Assembly: GCF_025698545.1 (NCBI RefSeq)
Contig: NC_068569.1
Location: forward strand, 310,001-374,000
Length of the DNA: 64,000 bases
DNA from: Gossypium raimondii
Lineage: Eukaryota > Streptophyta > Magnoliopsida > Malvales > Malvaceae
Direction of reading: 5' to 3'
The number at the start of each line of letters is the position of its first letter. Position 1 is the first letter of the stretch. Below are positions 13,396-24,645 of the stretch, piece by piece. The notes under the pieces were generated by a model that worked only from the letters and a program-made list of their open reading frames with translations, was not told the origin of the DNA and ran no database searches. A program made the position numbers and the translations under genes.

Positions 13396-14336
13396 TAGTC
13401 ATCTCCACAATATGTTGTTGAACTATTATAGTTCATGGTAGTGAGTTGTGCATAAAGTACAAACGAGTGATTTATTCTCAGAATGGAAACATTGCTTCAC
13501 AAATATAAAATATTCTTTCGCACATTCAGTTTGTGGAATTAGTTTTGATGTTGTTCGCAATAGTCAATGCGTAATAATACTGCTAACCATACATTCCGAG
13601 TTGACGTGGACAAATCTGTTGTTAGATCAGAGTAAAAAGATCGCGTCTCAACCTCTAAGCAGGAAGGCATTTATTATCAATGATTTTTTCAATTTTGAAA
13701 ATTTCTTGCGTCTCAAATAAAGAGGATGAAAACCATCATATGTAAGTTGCCTCTTCAAAAAAAGCGGTTTAAATTCTAGTCATAACTGGATTCACATTAT
13801 CATCCCTGACTATCACAAAAATGTTGATGTGAACTCCATTGCCCTACATTAATGGAAAAACTCAACTATCAAGCAAGGTAACCTCAAAACATACCAATAT
13901 CAAATAAGCTTATGATTCTACAGTTCTTAAAGGTTTTCTCTATCTAATCAATCCACTCAAAGTTCGAGCCAAGAACCTAAATTAGATCTTAGTTTAGTTC
14001 CATGATTTATGAGCAAATTGCGTAATCATGAACTAAAATCAAAAGCATATTTTGGATCTTTTCCTCTCAATGGCTTTTCCTTGTGCCCAAACAGAAGGTA
14101 AGTAACCACGAAATCAACGACACATCACAGAGAGTAAATCACTTGAAACAAAACCAACGATGCCAAAAAACATACTCATAATATTGTCAAATTTATCCTG
14201 AAAAATGGCTTCTCCTAACTAGGAAAAGTGCCCAATGTCACCCAAAATAGTCTAATTCACGCATAAATGAAAAATGAAAATGTAACAACTTGCTAAGATC
14301 TAAACAGGCAGTAAGGCAGTAAGGCAGTAAAGGAGC
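13396..14336. other. Intergenic: RPP3 3' flank
   Basis: This is ordinary AT-rich sequence. A 90-codon open frame at 13448-13720 lacks recognisable motifs and is likely chance. The RPP3 3' UTR and polyadenylation region must lie just left of 14337. Nothing else was seen. Confidence 0.5.
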
Positions 14337-14906
14337 TTAATCAAAGAGAGAGAATCCCATATCGTCATCACTCTCCTCTTTCTCTTCCTTTTTCTCCTCA
14401 GCTGCAGGAGCTTCAGCGGCAGCGGCAGCGCCTCCAGCCGGAGCAGCAGCAGCACCTCCACCCCCGATGAAGGCTCCGCCCACAGCACCTCCAATAACCA
14501 CCTGTTGCCATAAAATATCAGAAATATGAAACCGAACCAGAAATAAATGATATTCACCATCGGATCATCGCAAAAACAAGTATCCAATCAAATTAAATTT
14601 GTTCTTTTGATTACGGTTTCAGTATTTCGTTTTTTCCCAATAGATCTAATGACGAAATAATAAGATGATGTAAATAACGACAAAGGCAAGCACAAAAAAG
14701 GAGAAAACCTGGAAAACGGCAGAATTAGGGGTAACGACAGAGAAAGAGGAGGTGACACCACCAGAGGAGTCGCAGGCGGTGGCAGCCTGGACGAGTTTCC
14801 GCTGGAGCTCGTAAGTGGAAGCAGCAGAGCTTTCAATCTCTCCCTCCAACTGCTTGGCAGACCACTCACCGCCTTTGCTCCTGCACACAAATGTGAAAAC
14901 ACCCAT
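14337..14906 (-). CDS. RPP3: 60S acidic ribosomal protein P3
   Basis: Two exons, 14709-14906 and 14337-14501, join in phase 0 to give 120 residues, close to the usual length of the plant-specific stalk protein P3. The N-terminus [13 protein letters not shown], the segment [13 protein letters not shown] and SSFSVVTP are P3 signatures. They are followed by an Ala/Gly hinge and the stalk tail [13 protein letters not shown]. That tail is the universal P-protein end that contacts elongation factors; Arabidopsis P3 as I recall ends GFDLFG, so this tail is more P1/P2-like. P3 pairs with P2-type proteins in the lateral stalk of the cytosolic ribosome. The start is the first ATG that gives the conserved N-terminus. 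The gene appears intact. Confidence 0.95.
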
Positions 14907-15035
14907 CGTTTTTTTCCTTTTATTACCTCTTTCACACACGAACTAACAAACCGCAAATTCGCTCAGCCCAGAGATGAAGAGAGACGGCCATGCTTCGTAT
15001 AGAATCACATATTTATAGTATCATCATAACCTGAA

Positions 15036-15044
15036 AAACCCTAA
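15036..15044. promoter_or_regulatory. telo box upstream of RPP3
   Basis: AAACCCTAA lies about 130 bp upstream of the RPP3 start codon. The telo box is a known element of plant ribosomal-protein and other growth-related promoters. The position fits the proximal promoter, and it is the last host sequence of note before the Mutator element begins at about 15170. Confidence 0.6.
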
Positions 15045-15686
15045 ACTTCTAATTTTGCTAAATGTCTACTTTCTCCCTTCCTTATTTTCTTACTACCTGT
15101 TGCATCCTCCCCTCACCCAATGAATTTACCAAACAATTAATTTAATAAATGTAAGGTATCATCATACCTGTCGCGTCCTTTAGGGAGCGATTTCCTTCCA
15201 TGTCAGCAAATCACGCTGACATGGAAGCGATGTCCTGAAGCCACATAGCGCGTTCCGGGGGACGCGATTTTGACGTTTTTTCCACGTTTGGTTTTTTTGA
15301 CTTCTAGGGTTTAGGATTCAGGCTTTTTAGGGTTTTTAGGTCCCGGAATAAACTATTTCGAGTTGACGTTTCTGAGCAAATAGTATAAAATCGCTTCTAC
15401 CAGGATGCTATTGGAGAAGAATTTGTGAAATCGCTACCGTGGGCGTGATTTTGTTCTGATGAGTCATGTAAGAAATATTTTTTTTGACGTTTCTGAGCAA
15501 ATAGTATAAAATTGCTTCTACCAGGATGTTATTTGAGAAGAAATTATGAAATCGCGCCCTCGTGGACGCGATTTTGCTATAGTAGCAAGTTTGGGCTGAG
15601 GCTATAAATTAGGTAGAAAATGTTATTAGAATGCATAAGTCATAGCAGAAACAATTTAGAGAGGCTAAGAAAGTTAGAGTTTCAAA

Positions 15687-18600
15687 ATGAGTGAACGTAT
15701 TAGTGCTATTATTTACTACGATGGTGAGGTTTGCCACACCGAGAATGGTGTTATTTTTTTGTCGGAGAATACGGTGTGACTGTCATTTAACCAGAACATA
15801 GATTTGACAGAACTTTGTAAAATAATTAGGCGTAAAATCTTCGGAACGACACCAATGAAAGTTCTGTCAATCACATATCGATTTTGTTATTGTGTTAATC
15901 CGGTGCCATATGACTCGTTCGACATAAAATGTGCTCGTTATATTGAGTTATATGTACAATTTATGTCGCCAATGGTGCAGACTCATCTTGCTAGTGGAGC
16001 AACTTATATTGAGTTATATGTACAATTTACGTCGCCAATCGATGTACTTACATCCGGTGTTCGAGATGTATACACGACCCAGGCGACACTTTCGGTTAGC
16101 GAGTTTACAAAATACGGAGCGACCCATGTTCGGTGGCGGTGTCGAATGCACATCTCCGCAAGACACTCTGCCGGTGGATGGGACATGTCGTCGGTGGCTC
16201 GACGTTTGATCTTTGTGTCGTATTAGGGAACGACATCAAGTTCTAGTGGATGGCAATCTACATCCAATTGGGGGAGTTATCAAATGCCCAGAAGAAGGGA
16301 TGACGTACTACCTACGACGTCAACCGGTGAGGGGACTCGTACGCTGCAGATGATTGTGGGTTAGAAGATGACTCCGATGTGGATCCACCTCGAGAGCTCG
16401 GGCCGGAGGTGCAGAAGTTGGCTTATTTTCTGAACCGGAGCTTATTCCAACAGAAGGTGAAGATGCTGAAAGGAGTTAAGATGATGAAGAAAATCCACGA
16501 TTCAGAGCATACTCACCTCTAGACACATCCATGGTAGGCCGGCCCAGAAAAAATTCGGCCGACTCTTGGGCGGGCCTGACCAAATATAGTCCTAAAATTT
16601 TACCTAGGCACGGCCCGGCCCGATTTTTAATAAACACAAAAAAATATTTTAAAAATAAAAAATAAAAAATATTTTTAAAGTATTTTAAAATTAAAAAATA
16701 CAAATAAAAAAATATATTTATTATATTCGGGCCAGGCCAGGCCGGGCTCGGGCCAAAAAAGTTGAGCCCGAGCGCAGCCTATTTTTTAAACGGGCCTCAT
16801 TTTTTTGCCCAAGCCCATATTTTTACCCGAACCCTCCCATATTTGGTGGGCGGTCGAGTAGGCCGCCTACCCGTGGACAGTCTACTCACCTCCAGCCCAC
16901 ATGCATAATGTCGATCTGTCTGCAGATAATGCGTTAGAGTTTCCAGATCTACCACACCGGTTGCGCGATCTTACAAGTTCGGGGGTAGATTTCAGTGAAC
17001 TTGAAGTTGGTAATCAGTTTAACAACAAGGATAGTTTTATTGGTGATTTGAAACAGCATAGCATAAAAAATGGCGTTAATTACCATATCGTTATATCAAA
17101 ATCTGATAAGTTTGAGGCGAAGTGTGCGGTGCAAGCCGGCACATGTTCATGGAAAATCTATGCCTCGTTAAGGAAAAGGACAGGGTTGCGGGAGATAAAA
17201 AAGTAAAAAGGTCCACATACATGTGCTGCAGGTACAGTATTGAATGTATCTAAATAATACTTTTATTTTGCAATGTTGCATTATTTAATGTACTCCCTCT
17301 GTAGGTGTTTCAACAGATCATCTCAAAATGGATTTAGCTATGTTAGCTAGCTTGATACTGCCCACGATAAAAGCAGATCCTAGGACTTCAGTGCCGGTGT
17401 TAATTGCCAATATCCGTAGCCAAACGGGGTACACGCCCTCTTACCGCAAAGCTTGGATAGCTAAGCAAAAGGCATTGGAGAAGATGCATAGTGGGTGGGA
17501 CGCCTTATATAATGAAATATGGCGGTGGTGTCGGTGCTAGAGAGATCGTCCCAAGTGCCATCACGCACCTTGAAGCGGAACATGCGTACTACAACGGCCG
17601 ATTGCTACGTGGATGCCAAGTGTTCAAGCGCTGTTTTGGACCTTTAAGCAATCTTAGAGACGCATTTCCATCTGCAAGTCGTTGGTACAAATTGACGGTA
17701 CCTTCATATTCGGTAGGTATACTCATCGGCTATTGGTTCTGATGTACGGAGACGACGGTGGGAGAATTCTTCCAATTGCATTTGCAATAACAAGAGTCGT
17801 CGATGGTGAGATTTCTTTCTCTCTAGGTTAAGGAGGCATGTGTGCCCCCAACCTGATATCTGTGTTATTTCAGACCGGGGCACCGGTATACTATCTGCAT
17901 TTGATCGAGAGGGAAGCTTGTGGCAGTGCACACACCATAGATATTGCCTAAGACACGTTGCTTCGAACTACTACAGGCAATATCCATCTAAGAGCGAACG
18001 ACGACAAGTGACCAACATGGGTATTTAGTCTATAACTGTATTATTTTGTTTGTCAATTTGAATTAGTTTTATTGGTAGAAGTGGTATAAAATATTCGCTA
18101 TGATCTTATATTCTCAGGGTATGAAATAAATAAAGATCGTTTTCACAAGATGTTAGAAATTTTACGATCCCAAAACGGAGAATGGGCGGACTACCTTTGT
18201 AACATACGTTTCGAATAGTGGTCACAAGCATACGACAGAGGCCTACGATATGGCCATATAACGTCGAACCTGGCAGAATGCATAAATTCTGTTCTTAAAG
18301 GAACGCGCCATCTACCGATAACATCGGTTGTGCGAGAGACATATTTCCGTTTGGCGGCGCTATTTCGAAAGCGAGCAACAAGTTATGTAGGCCAGATGCA
18401 AGGTGGCCATGTATGGTGCAGTAAGGTAGTTCAAAAAATTAACAAGGCGAAGGCGAGGGCAAACATCATGCACACAGTGTGTCACGATCGAGACAATTTA
18501 TGGTTTCACGTGACGGAGTTTGACAGACCGCACCAAGATATTGTTGGCGGGTAATATCGTGTACACTTGTGAAACAGGACTTGTGACTGTGGGAAGTTTG

Positions 18601-18944
18601 ATGCACTTCGTTATGCATGCGCTCATGTTATTGCAGCTTGTCAGAAACTCCGTCTGGATCCGATGAGTTATGTGGACGAAGTGTACAAATTAGAAAACAT
18701 GTACAACGTATGGAGACACGTTTTCCCACCGGTCCTAGATGAACGTAAGTGGCCGCTTGTATCTCTTGCTCCTTTTAAGCTGTTACCGGATAGAGAATTG
18801 CGTTGCAAACCAAAGGGTCGACCTTGCTCCACTAGAATACGGAACAATATGGATATCCGAGAAACAGCTAGTCAACAGAAGTTGTGCGGATGGTGTAGGA
18901 ACCCAGGCCATACAAGTCGATCATGCCCTAATCGCAATAGTTGA
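15687..18944 (+). pseudogene. Mutator (MURA-type) transposase, decayed
   Basis: The N-terminal region starts MSERISAIIYYDGE. A MuDR N-terminal-like domain follows at 16901-17206 (DSFIGDLKQHSIKNGVNYHI, CSWKIYASLRKRTG). The catalytic triad is visible as VQIDGTF near 17690, CVISDRGTG near 17865 and LAECINSVLKG near 18270. A SWIM-type zinc finger (CDCGKFDAL then CAHV near 18575) and a CCHC knuckle (CGWCRNPGHTSRSC near 18885) close the protein, which ends at 18942-18944. In-frame stops occur near 15780, 17204, 18218, 18552 and 18570. There are frameshifts around 17640-17690, a small deletion near 17810, and the MITE at 16520 splits the linker. A short duplicated phrase, YIELYVQF, appears twice near 15940-16030. 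No activity is possible from this copy. Confidence 0.9.
16520..16884. mobile_element. hAT-type MITE, 365 bp, with 8-bp target duplication
   Basis: The termini are TAGACACATCCATGG and CCGTGGACAGTCTA, an imperfect inverted repeat. CTCACCTC lies on both sides (16512-16519 and 16885-16892). An 8-bp duplication and the small non-coding body indicate a hAT-type MITE. The interior is rich in CGGCCCG/GGGCCGGGC words around an AT-rich core. Removing the insert rejoins the transposase linker ...FRAYSP with the HMHNVDLSAD segment. Confidence 0.85.
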
Positions 18945-19264
18945 ATATAATTTTAGAAAAATTTATATTTTATTCAATTATTAATTGATAATTATATTAA
19001 TTTTTAGTAAAATTATCAAATTAGTTTAATTTTTTAATTGTTAGTACCAGTCAAAACATTTGACCAAATCTAACATTATGTAAAATTAAAATTATTAAGT
19101 CAAAAATTTGTGTTAATGGTTATTAAAATTATCATGCACACAAGAAAATTATTAAGTCAAAAATTGTGTTAATGATTAGTAAAATTATCAAATTATGAAA
19201 AATTATTAAGTGTAAAAATTGTGTTAATGGTTAGTAAAATTATCAAATTATGAAAAATTATTAA

Positions 19265-19570
19265 GTTAGGTTAGGGTTAGGGTTTTTAATTAGGTTAGGG
19301 TTATGGTTAGGGTTTTTAATTAAATTAGGTTGGAGTTAGGGTTTTTAAATGGGTTATGTTAGGGTTAGGGTTTTTAATTAATTTAGGTTAGGGTTAAGGT
19401 TTGTAATTAAATTAGGTTAGGGTTAGGGTTTTTTAATTAAGTTAGGTTAGGGTTAGTGTTTTTAATTAAATTAGGTTGGAGTTAGGGTTTTTAATTAGGG
19501 TTTAGGTTAGGGTTAGGGTTTTTAATTAGGGTTTAGGTTAGGGTTTTTAATTAAATTAGGTTAGGGTTTT
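19265..19570. repeat. Telomere-like degenerate tandem repeat
   Basis: Units of roughly 30-40 bp of the form TTAGGTTAGGGTTAGGG followed by TTTTTAATTAAA repeat about nine times. The TTAGGG/TTTAGGG words resemble the plant telomere repeat, but the AT spacer makes a chromosome end unlikely. The array lies between the convergent transposase and PMD genes. Shorter versions occur in copy 2 near 42030 and copy 3 near 61430. Confidence 0.85.
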
Positions 19571-19571
19571 T

Positions 19572-19856
19572 ATTACATCAAATAAACTTCTATTTTATTA
19601 TATCAAATAATATCAAAATAACTCGAAAAACTTTCTATCGTATTACATCAAATAAACTTCTATTTTATTACATCAAATAATATCAAAATAACTCGAAAAA
19701 CTTTCTATGCGTATTACATCAAATAAACTTCTATTTTATTACATCAAATAAACTTCTATTTTATTACATCAAATAATATCAAAATAACTCGAAAAACTTT
19801 CTATGCATATTACATCAAATAAACTTCTATTTTATTACATCAAATAATAAATTTAA
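19572..19856. repeat. 70-71-bp tandem repeat at the PMD 3' side
   Basis: About four units start ATTACATCAAATAAACTTC and end GAAAAACTTTCTAT, with starts near 19572, 19642, 19713 and 19805. The third unit contains an extra internal 28-bp duplication. A similar but more diverged array sits at the same place in copy 2 (42330-42640). Confidence 0.85.
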
Positions 19857-21869
19857 ATACGGCAATCAATGTCTATGCCCGGGGGATTCAATTCCACATG
19901 GCGGCCGTCGACGGTTACGCACTGGATTCCTCCTTCCTCTAGCTTCCGGCGGCGGTTGTTCTTCCTCCGGTGCTGATTCTGGTTCTTCCGGTTCGGCATC
20001 TGGTTGTCGGACTTGGGACGATGATCCACCTTCAAAGAATAGTGTATGTGGAGGTGTTTGCATCATGAACGGCGACGGTGTTTGAAAGCCATACATTGGT
20101 GGGGATTGGTAAAAATGAGAGCTCCCCGACAGCCCCCTTGGGATCCCTCCTGTGCCGCTGGCCTATATATCGGTGGTCCGCTCGGCATAACAGGAAATGG
20201 AGCTGAACCGGGCATTTGGCTCCAACCTGCCATAGGATTCGGAAAAAGGATACATGTAAGGGTTAGGGTACATATAAGGGCTAGAAAACGCACCTGGCAT
20301 CATCTGAAAAGGCGGTTGCGTGGGTATCATCGGTTGAATTGCTGCGTCAGGTGACTGCGTCGGTGCTCTCGTGCGGGACGGTGATTGCATGGCCGCTGAT
20401 GATGAGCTGGGTGACTGTCTGGGCCTCGTTGAGGGGTTGCCTTCGTAGTCTTGTCCACTTGGATTTAGAGGCCCGCGCATTTCCCTTCCGACACGTATTT
20501 GCCGCTGCTTCTTCTCTGGCGTCAGTAAATACGGCTTGCAATGGATCCTAAACCATGGCATGTATTCTGGAACGCACCCTAACTCCGGAACGATGATTGG
20601 TTCCCGAGTAGGTTGATATTCATGCCGATTTTCCCACATTTCTATGTACCTGGACCAGTATCTAGGCCAATCCGTACCTAATAGCCGAAGGTCGATTTTG
20701 TGGTGATCGTCAAACTCCTCAGGGTCCACGAGAATCGGTTGTCTACATCCAAACTGTCGTAGCACTCTGTCTGTCTGGTGCGGCTCCACGGTTGCGAAGT
20801 TGATCAGTACGACTTTGACGTGCCAAGCGTTCAAATTTTGTAAAAACTCTTCCGGTATTACTACCCGAATTGTCAGATCCTCATATGGTGTCCATTGAAA
20901 CTATATGAACATGATAGAAATATTAGTTATATACATAATATAAATACTAAATACAAAATATCTATTTGCAATAATACTTACTTGTGCTTCCGACCGTTGG
21001 TCCAATAGAAGCTGTATATCTTCAAGTTTGGTAGGTAATCGAGCATGACTTGCCGGATGGTTCCACCTAATTAAATAAATTTTTAGCATACTTTTATTTT
21101 TAAAAATATACATATTAATTGTAAAATATAATATAAAATTTACCTCGTTATGAGTGGGAATGTATATGGGTGGTCCACTCGAGGGCGTAGAAATGGAAAG
21201 CGGCAACCGTGCCCATGATTGCAGAGTGACGGCAACCTCCGATTTTCGCTCTCCTCGGTCGCGTCGCCCCGCACATCTCCCGATACAACATTGCCAAGAC
21301 GGCAGACCCCCAACTAAATTCACCGGCTTCTCTAAAATCTACGATTTTCAGGAGCCATCTTAGATGTACGCGGCTCCGTGATGTGTCGGGCATCAGATAA
21401 CCTCCAATTATTTGAAGAATGTATGCCCGAGCATATCAAATTCTTTAAATTTCGGTTGAATTTTCATCCGGATCAGAGAATGTGTCACGTAACCAGCCCA
21501 TCTCGATCTTACCTCCCTCCATTTTATCCGGAATAGCGCCCAAAAACTCGTAACACACCGCCTCCCAATTGCTAGATTGAGCAATCCCTGTGACTGGCTT
21601 CCCGTCGACCGGCAATCCTAATTGCAGACTCAGATCTTCTAGAGTGATAGTGCACTCTCCACATAGAAGATGAAATATGTGCGTCTCGGGTCTCCACCTC
21701 TCGATCAACGTACTGATTAGTTTCGGGTACAACTTGCATCCCCAGCCTACCGTCGCCACGTCCTTTAAACCCGCTTCCCGCAGGTAGTTCTCTACCAACC
21801 GTGATGGAGGATCATGCATGTTTCGGATATTGCATTACAATACCCGATCTACAGACTTTTATAACAAAT

Positions 21870-24645
21870 TGTAACACCCCTTACCCGAGACCGTTTCCGG
21901 AGTCGAGCACGAGGCATTACTTAGCTTATCTTACCAATTCGGAGCATAAAAACTAGGTTTGAAATTTTATTTCACTATTTACAGCAAATCTGTCCAATCG
22001 CGCAGCAGTTACTAAATTAATTATAACTTGAGCTACAGAACTCGAAATTTAATTCCGTAAATTTTCCCTGAAACTAGACTCATATATCTACTCACCATAA
22101 AATTTTTAGAATTTTTGGTTCAGCAAATTAGTACAGTTTATTAGTTAAAATCTCCCCTGTTTCACCACCTGACTGCCCTGACCTCTAGTCACTAAAAATA
22201 AGTTTTCTCACTGTAGGATTTTCATATGAAGTTCTTACTTGTTTATACAGAAAATAAACTCAATGAGAAATCTATACATATAAACTATAACTCATAACCA
22301 TTTTTGTACAATTTTTAATGATTTTCTAAACTCAAAACAGGGGACACCAAAACTGTTCTGACCCTGTCTCACGAAAATTCACATATCTTAAAATATAAAA
22401 TTCCTTTCGCTACATTGTTATTTTTCAATGAAAATAGACTCAACAAGATTTAATTCCATATATCATTCACCCTCTAATTCATTTTATACTATCTTGGGTG
22501 ATTTTTCAAAGTCACGTCACTGTTGCTGCCTGAATTCTGTTTCTTTGCAAAATTTCATCCTTTCATGATTTCCATACATAATTTATCACCTAGACTCTTA
22601 TAACAATAAATACCTTCATACTTAACCATTTTAATAACCATACATCATCAAATACTTACACACCATTCTTTAGCAAAATCATAATCACAAACATACAAAA
22701 TAACTAAATCCCTATATATGCCATAACTCAAACGTGATTCGATATAAAATACCGAGCAGTTGTGGTTGATAGTGTGGACGATCTCCGACTTCTTTAGGAT
22801 CCTTGAAGTAGCTTTGCAATACTATAAGAGAAAGAGAAATAAAAAAGTAAGCATAAAGCTTAGTAAGTTTACTAGCAAATAAATAACAATATTTAACTTA
22901 AATAATTAAACTCAAATGTCTATATCTCTAGTTTACTCTTTAGTTAATCTCATACTAGTTCTCTTGCTTGTTTACTTAGAATACTTGTGTACATAACTTA
23001 CTCAACTCTTGCTGCATCGTTGAACATCAATTGATAGTATAATAAGTTCTTAACTCTTATAACTTACCTGAGCTTGCCATTTATGCTTTAAACTGAACTT
23101 TCATGAACATAATTCGTTTACAAGCCCGTTGAGCTACATTGGAATAATAAGGATACTCGGGTCTCTTCTGATAATAACATGCCAAAGCCATGTCCCAGAC
23201 ATGGTCTTACATGGGATGTTCTCATATCGGTGCCCATGCCATGTCCCAGACATGGTCTTACGGGGGACCTCTCATCTCGGTGCCAACGCCATGTCCCAGA
23301 CATGGTCTTACATGGGACCTCTCATCTCGGTGCCAATGCCATGTCTCATCTCGGTGCCAATGCCATGTCCCAGACATGGTCTTACATGGGACCTCTCATC
23401 TCGGTGCCAATGCCATGTCCCAGATATGGTCTTACATGGGACCTCTTTACCCAAATGTCATGACATTCGTATCCAAGACCATCCTTATGTATCAACTGGA
23501 CTTTTAATTTTAATTCTCTATCATTTCATGCTTAGATCATCATCAAATAAATTCATAAAATAAATTCATAGTTGCTGGAAAATAACAGCATTGATAATAA
23601 ATATTGAAATATTGCATTTATTTACCGTAAACTTACCTCGGTATCAAATATAGTCCAATTCAACAACTTAGTCTTCAACTTTATTCTTCCCTTTGTCTAA
23701 CCTCGAGTTTCGTTCTTCTTGATCTAAAATAGCAAATTTAACTTATTTAATACTCACATTCAGCAAAACAGCCCTTGACTTTAACTTTTTCAAAATTACA
23801 ATTTTACCCTTAAACTTTTACATAATTACATTTTTGACCCAAGGCTCGGAAATTAAACTTCATCCCTTATTCTTATGTTTTATGACATGATGAAAATTTT
23901 TCTCTTCTATGCCAACATCAAATTCCCACTCTAACATGTACTTATGAACATTAGGTATTTTCTGATTATGTCGTTTTACTCGTTTTTGCTTAAAATCGGC
24001 TAACAAAAGTTGTTTAACATAATTTCTAGCTTCATATTCTATCATAAAACATCAAAATAAACACTTTTCACCTATGGGTATTTTTCCAAATATAAACCCT
24101 AGGTTAAATTATTGCTAGAATAAGCTAAATTAAGCTAAGGGACTCCAAAAGCGTAAAAACATTAAAAGCGGGACTTGGGATCACTTACTATGGAGCTTGG
24201 AAGCTTGAAAACCCTAACTATGGCTTCCCCTTGCTGATTTCGTCCTAATGAAGAAGATGATGATTTTTGCCATCTTTTCCTTTTAATTCATTTTAATTAC
24301 TAGATTACCAAATTGCCCCTAACTTAAAAATTTTCTATTTCACTTATCTCATGTCCATTTTGTCTACCAAGTTACCAATGGTATAATTACCATATAAGGA
24401 CCTCCAATTTAAAGTTTCATAACAATTGGACACCTCTAACATGTAGAACTCAACTTTTGCACTTTTTACAATTTAGTCCTTTTGACTAAATTGAGTGCCC
24501 AAACGTCGAAATTTTCGAACGAAATTTTCACGAAATCATTTTGTGAAATTGTAGACCATAAAAATATAAGAAAAATAAATTTTTTCTCATCGGATTTGTG
24601 GTCCCGAAACCACTGTTCCGATAACCTTGAATTTAGGCCATTACA
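21870..24645 (-). mobile_element. Solo LTR-like element, 2.8 kb, inside PMD intron 1
   Basis: The insert starts TGTAACACCCCTTACCCGAG and ends GGCCATTACA, with CAAAT on both sides (21865-21869 and 24646-24650). The sister PMD introns at 44680 and 62145 keep the uninterrupted ATAACAAAT...AAATTAAT sequence, so the empty site is seen directly. TG...CA ends, a 5-bp duplication and lack of coding sequence indicate a solo LTR. Its start, reverse complemented, resembles the end of the LTR at 9772-12311 (AATGCCTCG...GGGTGTTACA), so strand is given as minus. Confidence 0.85.
23188..23450. repeat. ~49-bp subrepeat with a perfect palindrome, inside the LTR
   Basis: Five units and one truncated unit each contain CCATGTCCCAGACATGG, which folds as CCATGTC/GACATGG around CCA. 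A GGTCTTACATGGGACCTCTC and CATCTCGGTGCCAA segment follows. Starts lie near 23188, 23238, 23289, 23362 and 23411, with a truncated unit at 23338. One unit has a mutated stem (AGATATGG). Confidence 0.9.

Noticed and set aside
14588-14956. 122-codon minus frame overlapping RPP3
   Set aside because: It is RPP3 exon 1 in another frame; the P3 signature is in the other reading.
19265-19570. Chromosome end or interstitial telomere
   Set aside because: Units are degenerate with long AT spacers and belong to a transposon repeated elsewhere in the window.
23129-23563. Three overlapping frames of 94-144 codons on the plus strand
   Set aside because: They arise from the 49-bp subrepeat, which is open in all three frames, inside a non-coding LTR.
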